NCBI GenBank assembly: GCA_002751075.1
Contig: NAOQ01000013.1
Span: 1,585-43,720 of the forward strand
Reading direction: 5' to 3'
Source of the DNA: Ichthyophonus hoferi
Lineage: Eukaryota > Opisthokonta > Ichthyosporea > Ichthyophonida > Ichthyophonidae
Length of the DNA stretch: 42,136 nucleotides
In this document: piece by piece, positions 23,371-33,687 of the stretch
How the letters are laid out: each line of letters starts with the position of its first letter
Position numbering within the stretch: the stretch's first letter is position 1
Made by a program: the position numbers and the translations under genes
The notes under the pieces: generated by a model
What the model was told of the DNA's origin: nothing
What the model saw: only the letters and a program-made list of their open reading frames with translations
Database searches by the model: none

Positions 23371-23780
23371 AATACACAGCAAGACATACCGTGTCTCAAA
23401 CACTTAAGAATGGCAACATTCCTTATAGCCAAATGTAGTCAAATTTCCACAATTTCGATGATGCACTAAGGTAAAAAAAAATGCACAACGTTATCAAGTG
23501 ATACAAAAACTCACAGAGCAAATGCGAAATATGTCTGCACAATTCAACATAATCTCTCAGGAACCAAATACCAAATTTATAGCTTTTATGGAAACTGATC
23601 AAACTTGACAAACAACAGGTGCACCAATTAGCTGACCACATCAATCTACAGACTCAAACCAAGATGTTTTAAATCTGACTCACCTGTTGGATACTGCCAA
23701 CAAAATTCCCCAGAGTAGTAATCCTAATTTCTTCTTCACTACCTATCGCCAATCCAGAATTTCTCTTCAAGAGTAGTAGT
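23371..23780 (+). mobile_element. Second, inverted partial copy of the gag-like fossil
   Basis: This plus-strand stretch matches the reverse complement of about 22760-23175 over roughly 410 bases, with shared words such as CATTCCTTATAGCCAAAT and CTAATTTCTTCTTCA. By eye about three quarters of positions agree. The two arms face each other head to head with a spacer of about 195 bases. It is more decayed than the minus-strand copy and has no usable open frame. Confidence 0.6.
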
Positions 23781-26700
23781 AGTTTCAAGTTTAAGAGTGT
23801 CCAACTAATAGAAGCTTGAGTACAACTTAAGCATATAGATGTATATATACAAAGAAATAAAAATTATATATATTATTCTGAATTGGCAATTTTTTGTTGC
23901 AATTGTTGCAGTCTGGTCATTCCTAAACGTGCTGAAATTTTGTAACTTCCTAAGTTCTCGATACAGTTTTTAGATAGTTTGTGTATATACTGCGACGACT
24001 TTTCTAGACATGGCTAAAGTTTGGTGAAATTGAGAATAGATTGAACGTTTCAAAGTTAATAATGACTAGAGCTTTCTATGTTTCTCCTGAAAGACCCAGT
24101 TTTAGGTTCCTTATGTGGTTGTCTTGATCTAAGATTAGCCTGCTATCAAACTACCTTTTTGTAAACTATACGAGACTTCAGACAACTATCCAATAACATT
24201 GGATCTAAAGATTTGAACTTATTATATTTTTGATTGAATCGATAGCTACACTTAACACCAATAGATTGCACTAACTATTCTCTCAGCCTACATATGTAAT
24301 AATAATTACAAATAGTATTAAATATTTATAAGTATAAAGAAATCCCTCAATTAATTAAATATTTCTGTTTGGACAATTATCAGTAAGTACTTAATAACGT
24401 AAATGGATTTAATTGGATTATCTTCACAACATGTCAGAATGCTTTGCCTAATTCAAAATTTTAACAATTGATTGGATTCTAAATTATATGTTTATATAAC
24501 CGCAGGAATATCCCTAACTAATTACATATGTTGAAAGTCAATAACAACAACCATTAGGCTTGGTAAGTATGGGCTTTAGATCCGAATACTACAATCGGGT
24601 GACAAGTAAATTAGTGTCTTTTTTGACTGCTTCTCTTAAGACATTTTCTAAAGTGATTATATTAAAATCAACCAAATATAAAAATTAAGAGATCTGGCGG
24701 TCGTAGTGAAGGAGATCTATCTTGTTGGTCCAGATGCTTGTGATCTGTATGTAAAGTACTATATCCGATTCAATAAGCATGAAAAATAATGTTTTATATG
24801 AATTAAAATTAAAATTTTGCTTCGAAGTAAGCATAAATTATGCGTAGGTATAAACGTATATAATGAATATAAGTAGTACAAGTTGCATATGACATGACTC
24901 AACCATGTGAAGCATATTTCAGTACACAAATTTTGCACCAATATAATGGTAGACATCACATCACATATCTATAAAAGTTTAAAAGCCAACCAGCATTGGA
25001 TCAGCGATGGAATGCCGATTAATTGATAGGGCAAGGTAGAAAACAAACAAGTTGCCCTGTGTTATGTATGCTCAAAATTATCTCCCTATAGTTAAATTAA
25101 GTAATAATTATTTCAAGCAAACGATGGCTTTCCAGACCGTGAATCCAGCCAGTAATCTCTCGGGATTGTATACATATTATATGTATTTACAACAATACAG
25201 TGTGTTAGTCCATGATGTTTTTGATTTGATGTACTTGTCAATGATTATTATTGCAAATTTTAAAATTATTATTTAATATACCTTATTAATCACCATATAT
25301 TATAGTGCTTTACAGAGCTATATATTTATAATATTTCCACCATAATGTACACAAAACTTAATCACTGATGTTTTCGATTCTCCTTAAATTCCAGCCGGTT
25401 TCTTTTATTTTAAAAAATATTAATACAATTGATTGGATTTTATTTTCTAACATAAAATATGAAACTTTATCATAGGCTACAAGTCATATTAGCAACGATG
25501 TCAAGGGCGATTTGATTTGGTTTGACAGTAGCGCGGTTAAAAATAACGTCATAACTGGCAATAGGGAATGTGTAGGTAAAGGTATAGTCCCACAGAAATA
25601 AGACTTTGTTAGTGCTTGCATATTATTCATGAGTAAAATAATACTCTAGAATTTTTTTTTCATGGCTATAGACCTAATATGCCTTATTAATTTTTTCTTA
25701 TTTTCTTCTAAAAGTTCTTATTATTCAGTGTTTAGTGTGGCACTGGTAATTTACTCATATCTCTAACTGTTTTAAGAAAGACAAGATGGACACAATATGA
25801 CATTACCCTTTATATAATTTCATTATTATATGAAAATGAAGGTTAAAAGACCAAAAATGGACAGCATAAAACACGAGCAAAAACTATGAAAACAGTATTG
25901 CAAATATTGGCCATACTTACCACAATTAATAAATTAATAAACCATTTGACATTATTATTATTAATAACAAATAATGACCTAAACAAATCATGTAGATAGC
26001 CAATAGGGTGGGTCCAGCGTATAGTATGATCACGTATGTGCTAATAATACTGAATAAAGAGGAAAGCGATAACACTAATTAGGTAGGATCGGATTGGGGC
26101 TTTCCCTCGACTATTTATTCGCTCTGAATACATAGTCAATAGGAGTCAGTTTAACATAGAGAAAAATAACGTTCATCTCAGAATCTTCTGGTCTTTACAT
26201 TTTTATTTTTTATTTTGATATTATTATTTATTTATTTTTTAAAAAATAATTTGAAAGATTTTACCGTTAGATACACTACACAATACTGTGCTGTTATGTT
26301 AAGTTCATTAAAAACCCATTAGGGAACTGTGTACAGGTTAAATAACCCGATATAGCGGTACGGGAGGCCAAGAGGTACAGTATTGGAATACAATCGATGA
26401 AGTAAACAATCGGCTAACATATGAAGATGAGCTTACCACCATACTTGTATATACAAGTGATAATATTACTAAATGGACACCAGTATAAAAGATTTTTTAT
26501 TGAACAATATACTAGTAGTGTATCTAATTCGTGTATTGTAGTTCTTAAAATCAACTTAACTATAGATACTGACTCCAAATTTTATTCCAGACTAACGATT
26601 GTAATTTAATCATCGCTGACGTATAATATACCTCAACATACCTTGTCAATCACCTAACACCAGTATAGTAATAAGATAGGTATTCGGTTTAATTTATACC

Positions 26701-26968
26701 CAATCATCACTGACCTCTTTTTAGGTGGCTCACCAGCTATAAGAACTGGCCCAGGGCCTGAAGGATCTTAATAGTGTGCACGGAAATGTATACATTAATA
26801 TTTTTGAATTCTTCTCTCTTATCAGACCGGAAAACACCTTTTTATTGTTGTGTGGGGCCTGGAACGCGACGCAGTTCCATACGGTTGAATATTTCTTTTT
26901 CATCGAAGCACAAAAATATTTTGCAAAATAATAAAGATTCACAATAACTTGGACTACCTGTTTTGCTC
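23781..26968. other. Intergenic AT-rich stretch, no gene seen
   Basis: Only short open frames without splice support (the longest with an ATG is about 75 codons). A 61-codon open stretch without ATG at about 26743-26925 is noted and rejected elsewhere. No RNA gene or complete mobile element was recognised. Confidence 0.5.
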
Positions 26969-28044
26969 ATGAAAGCAAAACATAATAACCCTAATAAAAT
27001 CAGTACAATGACAAAGGTAATTTCACAAGTGTCTCGACTTTTCAGCATTAAATCTTCTATGCTTCCTAATTTTTCTGCTGATGTTACTGGCCCGGTCACT
27101 ATACATCCACCTGTATTTCGTAGGGCAAGCTTAGGCGAGGGTGACAAATATTTTCTTGACAACATCTATGCAGGTCCCGTTACACTCTCACAGCTTTCAC
27201 TTCTTTCTTCCGATGTTCGTTCCATGGTGGAAACAGATGCTTCGCTTCTGAGAGAATATCGGCGCTTACAAATTCATGTTGCTGTACTGCTTCGTCTTGG
27301 GTGTTGTGATTATTCGCGTCTGATAACCTTAGGATCAGTGGTATCTTCCATTCCCTCAGAACTAGTATTTCCAAAACTTGATCGACTCATCGCCAAACAC
27401 ATTGATAAGGTTATTAAACTATCGCAATGGCGTGGATGCAATTGCGGCATCACAGCATTTCAGAAGTAAATCCCCGTTTGGATTTGATGTGACTATTGTG
27501 CCTATTTTTGTTATATCATGTGATGCATATTTTTATATTTTGCATTTGACCGGTTCAAGCATAACTTTTATATTTATTTTTGCATATTTTTTCCCATATT
27601 TTTTCTACACTCAAACTGAAATGTTTACTTCATGATTATGACGACTATGTTAATATGATTTTCTTTTTTAAAAAACAATCATTCTGTACTTGTTAGCTGG
27701 GGCATGCAAATACCTGTCAATGGTATTTAGCCAATTAACCTCTGATTAAGCATCTTAAACTTTTTTCCTTTCCCTGCAGATACGCCAATTTGTACACTGA
27801 GTGGTGGCAAACAGCCAAGGCATTACATGACGATGACCTTCTACCTCATCTGCTGGATGACATGAATCAATATGTTGATGTTCTACAACATGGAAATGCA
27901 TGTCGTCTTAGTCGACACAACCTGGAGCTGTCATCGAAAATTGACAAAGAGGATAGTTTTAAGAAGAATGCATCAATGAAAGAACGCGCGGCTAACTGGT
28001 CCGGAAAAATTCTAGGGTTTTCTAGACCAACCATTGGCATCTGA
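26969..28044 (+). CDS. Unrecognised two-exon gene, 253 residues
   Basis: Exon 1 is 26969-27465, the intron 27466-27779 (AA|GTAAAT to CTGCAG), exon 2 27780-28044 (stop TGA). The join is in phase and gives 253 residues; an ATG at 27008 would make it 13 residues shorter. Base composition rises well above the flanks across both exons, and AATAAA follows 143 bases after the stop. I do not recognise the family. The protein looks soluble and mostly helical: SLLREYRRLQIHVAVLLRLG, then LDRLIAKHIDKVIKLSQW, CNCG, and in exon 2 an acidic LHDDDLLPHLLDDMNQY helix and a basic C-terminal third (SFKKNASMKERAANW). There is no signal peptide or clear membrane segment. Earlier exons are possible but I could not support one. 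A 107-codon antisense frame over exon 1 is taken as a shadow. Confidence 0.6.
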
Positions 28045-28751
28045 CTAAATATTTTTGTTTTTGGCTTATCTTTCCCATAGGATTTGCGAAGAGGTGTACA
28101 GCTAGAGTATTTTATGCATCAAATTGCTCAGTTATATATAAGAATCTTTATAATAAGCAGATTATGCGCATATTTATTGAGCATAAAATAAATCTGTAGT
28201 GTTTTTTCTATTTCACAAGAGGATACCAAGTTACAAGCTGAGACCTGTAAAAGGGAATGCCATTCTCTTTTCTTGAGTTAATTGGAAGTTCTTTAAAGGT
28301 AGACATCTCCATGCTGATAATAACTAGTATTTATTATAGAGGCCTAAGTGTAGTTTGCTAGATAGATTCTGATAATTTGAACTTTGCTTACCTTACTGTA
28401 ATTACTCTAAAATCCGGCCTTATTACAGTTGTAATAGGACAAAATATACATATATTCGGGCGTTTTGTTTTGCCTTCTCTCGTGCAATATATCAGTACAT
28501 CTCATGCGTATATTTTAATCAATATTTGCATATCTAAGCCATTCGTCGCAATGTATACAAACCCATCACGCTTTACATATCCCACGTTCTTTCTTGGAGT
28601 GTTCAATATTATGCTATCTCTGGGCATTGCAACCTTTTTTACTTTGGGTGTATAAGGAATGATCATAAACTTCGAAATTATCTTTGTACCTCAATTTTTT
28701 AACGTTCAGTCACAATGATTATTATTGTTTACTGATCCGAGAACGTATATA
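28045..28751. other. 3' flank of the unrecognised gene, AT-rich
   Basis: Holds the poly(A) signal at 28187. A 92-codon hydrophobic open frame at 28377-28655 has no homology that I recognise and no supporting signals, and is not called. Confidence 0.4.
28187..28192 (+). promoter_or_regulatory. Poly(A) signal of the unrecognised gene
   Basis: AATAAA 143 bases after the TGA at 28042-28044, on the same strand. It supports 28044 as a true 3' end. Confidence 0.55.
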
Positions 28752-29026
28752 GATACTCGGACATAATCAACCATACCTATTAAATTCATCTAGTATATGG
28801 CTTCTAGTGACTCATGACTCTTTCTTTGTTTTTCTATGGCTTGGCCCCTGCCCTTGTCAAGCTATGGGCACAAGTATTTTGGATAGTTAAGAAACTTTTG
28901 ACCATGCCTAATTAAGCTAGGCTTTATAATGCTTAGCATAGTAGATAATTTGGCAATTAAGAATTTACTGCTCTAGTTTGTTTCTATGGGACATGTTTGG
29001 AGATTTATTTATGCAGCTGCAATAGA
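28752..29026. repeat. Left copy of a direct duplication flanking the gap
   Basis: Begins GATACTCGGACATAATCAAC and runs to GCAGCTGCAATAGA. It is the same as 29338-29614 apart from a two-base length difference (ATTTATTT against ATTTTTATTT). The near identity points to an assembly or haplotype duplication, or a very recent tandem copy. Confidence 0.9.
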
Positions 29027-29030
29027 CTGA

Positions 29031-29337
29031 NNNNNNNNNNNNNNNNNNNNNNNNNNNNNNNNNNNNNNNNNNNNNNNNNNNNNNNNNNNNNNNNNNNNNN
29101 NNNNNNNNNNNNNNNNNNNNNNNNNNNNNNNNNNNNNNNNNNNNNNNNNNNNNNNNNNNNNNNNNNNNNNNNNNNNNNNNNNNNNNNNNNNNNNNNNNNN
29201 NNNNNNNNNNNNNNNNNNNNNNNNNNNNNNNNNNNNNNNNNNNNNNNNNNNNNNNNNNNNNNNNNNNNNNNNNNNNNNNNNNNNNNNNNNNNNNNNNNNN
29301 NNNNNNNNNNNNNNNNNNNNNNNNNNNNNNNNNNNNN
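29031..29337. other. Assembly gap (307 N)
   Basis: A run of N. Open frames that cross it are artefacts of translating N. Confidence 0.99.
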
Positions 29338-29614
29338 GATACTCGGACATAATCAACCATACCTATTAAATTCATCTAGTATATGGCTTCTAGTGACTCA
29401 TGACTCTTTCTTTGTTTTTCTATGGCTTGGCCCCTGCCCTTGTCAAGCTATGGGCACAAGTATTTTGGATAGTTAAGAAACTTTTGACCATGCCTAATTA
29501 AGCTAGGCTTTATAATGCTTAGCATAGTAGATAATTTGGCAATTAAGAATTTACTGCTCTAGTTTGTTTCTATGGGACATGTTTGGAGATTTTTATTTAT
29601 GCAGCTGCAATAGA
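29338..29614. repeat. Right copy of the direct duplication flanking the gap
   Basis: Starts on the first base after the gap and repeats 28752-29026 in the same orientation, nearly base for base. Confidence 0.9.
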
Positions 29615-30710
29615 GATTATATTGTGCTATTGATTGTCCTCTAGGCCCAGCAGTATCATGGTGGTCATCATTTAATTCCTGTCTTTTTTAAAGAAATATT
29701 TGAGTTATCAAGCGTTACTCAGTTCAACAGAAATTGGCTGCCGGAGTTTCATCATGACACTGGTGAATAAGCATCATATCTAAATTAGCTATAATATTTA
29801 TTTCAAAATATCAAAACAACAACCTCCACATTGTCAATTTGTGACTTGGTTAACTATTTCTTCCCTGTTATGAGAATTGAGGATAGATATTTTAATATTA
29901 TTGTGACATTGACTTGGTACGACAAGCTTGTTAAGATATATTATAATATAGTATGATCATTATTCATAATGAACTAGTACAGTACTATCTATTCAGATTA
30001 ATCAATGGGCATATCAACACATTTTTTTAGAAAGTGTTGTGGAAGATCGTACATTCACTTATGGCATGAACACGAGTCATAGTCACGGTACGTGACGCCA
30101 TGCACAAATACAACCTAATTTAATGAAACTGTTTGTATTGTAGATCTAGATCGCATTCCATGGACTATATTATAACCAGATGGAATTCTAGATTAGCATT
30201 TGGTTTTTAATCATCTCACCTAGAAAATGCTCGGAATTGATTGCTATTGGGTCAAGTTGTTGTTTCACAAGTACATTTTACCACTAGTATCCTGCTGTAT
30301 TGTCCTGTTGCTACCAATAAAACTTTTTTATTGGTATAGAGCATAAGGCAGACCATATGGTTACACCCTATGAGACATCTACCAACCACCTATATATGTC
30401 ATATGCTGGTTACTCTAAATGGACTCTTGCTTAGTCTGAGGTACATTAGTAAAGTTAATTCTTGTTCGAAATAGTAAGTAAAGACAGGAGTGTTTCTGTA
30501 AATTATATTCGCATAGAGGGAGAGGGCATACCAAATTTATCAGAATCTTATCTTTTCCGCATTTGTGTGTGTGCAGGGACTGGTCGACCAGGTCTTTATT
30601 TATGGCAGTGCACATTTACACTGTTCTCCTTTCTAGAATGACTCCTTAGCTAGCCACCTCATTGGTGTAAGTGCTCATATATTTTGCAACTAACTAATCT
30701 TGATTCACCA
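29615..30710. other. AT-rich intergenic stretch with one hairpin
   Basis: No gene seen. The only structured element is the 11-base-pair hairpin at 30312-30336. Confidence 0.5.
30312..30336. other. Perfect 11-base-pair hairpin
   Basis: TACCAATAAAA, a CTT loop, then TTTTATTGGTA. Both arms carry the CCAAT/ATTGG word and one arm reads AATAAA. It could act as a bidirectional poly(A)-type signal or be a small palindromic relic; no function is shown. Confidence 0.5.
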
Positions 30711-31000
30711 TCATAAATATTCGTATTAGCTAATCCAACTCACGATAGATCACAGAGACCCACTAAAATTGTCTGATTTGACCACAACGTAAATATATGT
30801 TCCTATTAAATGGGGAAGTGGCTCATTTCCTCGTTGATGTAGTAGCGTTCATATGTGCATACTATGACAAGAGTCAATCCACTGATTATCTGGGCTTCGA
30901 TCGAGCCTTTTCACTCATCTGTGGCTAGCGATCTTGTAACAATTCTTTATTAAAATTTAACATGACTGAGAGAATGCTGGAGAGCATATCAATTCAGTTT
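30711..31000. repeat. LTR-like dispersed repeat, partial copy 3
   Basis: Shares CTAATCCAACTCACGATAG (30730-30748) with copy 1, and the following AGACCCACTAAAAT/GTCTGATTT block and CGATCTTGTAACAAT (30929-30943) with copy 2. It lacks the TGTGG start seen in copies 1 and 2, so it is a partial or strongly diverged copy. Confidence 0.5.
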
Positions 31001-32141
31001 ATTAGGAACTAGCCAGTTCTTCGCATGGTTCTTTCGCTGCCTTAAGGCAGTCTGTGGAGCCGCCCTCCTATGGGTGTTACTGCATTTACATTTATATATG
31101 ATTGCAACTAGCGCAAAGACAATATACTGGATCCCTAATGTGTCCTATTGGGGTACATTGTAGCTGTAATAGTTGTTGTTTTGAATTTATTCAATATTGT
31201 CCAAAACGAGAGATTTTGCTGAACAGATATTGCGTACAAACCACATATTTGGGTTTCAATCTGCACATACGCCTATGTGATTGGGTTTTGTTGAGGTTGG
31301 CTCAGCAAGTAATACATTACTATGCAATTATGTAGTATCTACTGGAGACTCCAAATAACTGTAAATTGACAGGATGGTGAACTATATTACTATAGATTAT
31401 GCATTTACATCTCGAATCGTTTAAAACAAAGATATGTTTGCAACACCTGGGAAAATTCTAAAGGCTCCTCTATTACTCAACCAAAAGCACGAGTTTCAGG
31501 AAGAGTTAGATACAGTTTTAGCATATTTATTACCGGATAATAGAAAGCTTGATAGTACATATGACCGATCTATCACATATAAAACCTATAAATACATGTA
31601 CTAGTTGTGTTTCCAATAATATATTGGAACCAAAGCCTTCATTGCACCGTTACAATTCGTTCTTTCATTTATTGTTATTATATTTGCTTATTAAGAGACA
31701 GAAATAACGTTCCTTCTTAGTTAGGTTTGATAGGGGTTCTTTGTGAACAATCAATGTTTCTTTTTAGTTCAGAGGTTGGGGCTACAAGGTCGATAATTCA
31801 ATCAAATCATAGAATAATTTACCTAATCACCTACAACCAATCTAAGACTATATAGGTATATATCTATATCAACAACATGAAATTGAGAACCAGTTAGCAA
31901 GAGACTTAGCCTGTAGACCACCTGATGACAATAACCAAATATAACTAACTAACATCATTACAAGTTTTATTCCCATTAATATATATATATATCCTAGTAT
32001 GAATGCATTGGTGTATATCCAGATCTTGTCACAATGAATGACCCTACTCCATGTTCCGCCTTATAATTCCACGCCAAACATGCACTGTCATTGTTTTTTT
32101 GTTTTTTTTTGTTTTTTTTCCATTCGATATTTATAGCAAAC
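31001..32141. other. AT-rich intergenic stretch, no gene seen
   Basis: Contains a 14-base perfect palindrome (CTGCCTTAAGGCAG at 31037-31050), T-runs near 32094-32119 and short open frames only. Confidence 0.5.
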
Positions 32142-32592
32142 TGTGGTAGTTCTAGTGACTTTTCTACAGGCTTTGGGGTCGCCAATAGGGGGTTGTATCA
32201 TAGAACTATATATATTATGATACTGCTTAAAAAATAATAAATGAATGCAAGGTTTTGCATTTCATGAACGTATTCGTATTTGCCCATAACGGTAGGGTGC
32301 ATATACAGGTATGCGGCGAGGTTGCCGCCTATGTGAGCCGCCAGGGCTTTATTTTTTGGTTAGCACCCGTACCGCTGTGTTCAATCATCTAAAGGGAGCC
32401 ATACATAAATATTTTTATTAGTTCATACAAATCATGAAAGATAACGAAGACCCATTGGGAATGTCTGATTTTATCCCATAAGAATACACTCCAAGTGCTC
32501 ATTAGTCGTTTCATTAACGCAAATGCTTGCACACTGTGCATCGACAAAATCAATTTGAACGGTGTTCAGAGTTAACGATCTTGTAACAATAT
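32142..32592. repeat. LTR-like dispersed repeat, copy 2
   Basis: Begins TGTGGTAG, with TTCTAGTGACTTTTCTACA as in copy 1, continues through a GC-rich block (GCCGCC, GTGAGCCGCC) and ends at about CGATCTTGTAACAAT, shared with copy 3. At about 450 bases with a TG start it has the size of a solo LTR. No internal protein-coding part adjoins it. It is old, judging by divergence from copy 1. Confidence 0.5.
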
Positions 32593-33687
32593 TTCTATTC
32601 AATCTTTCAATTTAAATCATGTAGTGTCAATGTTTTACACATAACAAAACATATCTGGCATATATACTTTGAAATATTGAATATAATATTTTTTTGAATG
32701 TACTTCCTAGGACAGGCGGGAGATAACGCACACACATAATTAATACTTATTTCAAAAATTACGTGGAGAAAAAACATCCACCGCCACTTATCATAGATTT
32801 TGCCTGCTTAAAAAAAAATTCCCTTTAAACCTAGAAAACACAGGGTTACCAGTCTCTTAATGAAAGTAACTTACATACACTGTTTTTGAATTATATATAT
32901 GCTATCTACGTTATAATTCACTATTGCCATTAATCAATTATAATCCAATTTAAATCGAACGCTATTGGCTTTAAGCATATAATCGTTGGACACACCACTA
33001 CTTAAGTGTGAATCCATCAACATTTGCGTGACAATAAACACAACGATTGCAACTGTGGAATAATATATATATCGTATAGTATATATTATTTCAATAGGAT
33101 ACAATAGTCAAAGTCCGTATACTACCGAACTGAAACTCTTGCTTAAATTTATTATTAAGAGAATTCTGTTGACAATATTTAATTCTCTCCCTCTCCTAAA
33201 CCCCGCTATGACATAGCCAATCAATGAAGAGAAAAAGTAAAGGCATAGCCAATAATATGTGCCTATATAATACCTTTCATATGCAACGTATGCAACGTAT
33301 AATCACAAAAAGCAGGCTATGAAGGCAGGAGTAAGCAAATACATACCTTCTGTTTCAATTTATTATATATTGTTTTATAGCATAAAACTAAAATGTAAAT
33401 TAAAACTACCCAGCTAGTCCCATATCTAAACTATATTTAATGCATTCATATCATTGAACTGTTGTTTGCCGGCTATCTGCATAGTAATCCTGTAAGGCAG
33501 GACAACTTTATGCCACACATTATTCCAGGAGAGTACACAACACATACTTGAACTATCTATCAGAATCACATTAATGCATTGGTGTTCTAAATGTACCCAG
33601 ATAAGCTTTTATCTTCACCTATCGCAACGAAACCATGCACGTCATAGCCAAGGGAGATAAAATATTTTAAATGTCAATCAACTCTTC
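32593..33687. other. AT-rich stretch downstream of USO1, no gene seen
   Basis: Includes the 3'UTR of the minus-strand USO1 gene at its right end. No clear minus-strand AATAAA lies within 300 bases of the stop; a TTTATT near 33358 is the nearest candidate. Confidence 0.45.

Noticed and set aside
26743-26925. Open plus-strand stretch of about 61 codons near an AATAAA
   Set aside because: No ATG, an in-frame stop just upstream and no compatible splice sites; this length is expected by chance in the six frames of the window.
26842-27165. Minus-strand 107-codon frame with a hydrophobic segment
   Set aside because: It lies antisense to exon 1 of the spliced plus-strand gene, which has better composition, phase and poly(A) support.
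28377-28655. 92-codon hydrophobic open frame
   Set aside because: No splice, start-context or family support; hydrophobicity follows from T-rich sequence.
28965-29476. Open frames of 115 to 159 codons across the N run
   Set aside because: Created by translating the assembly gap.
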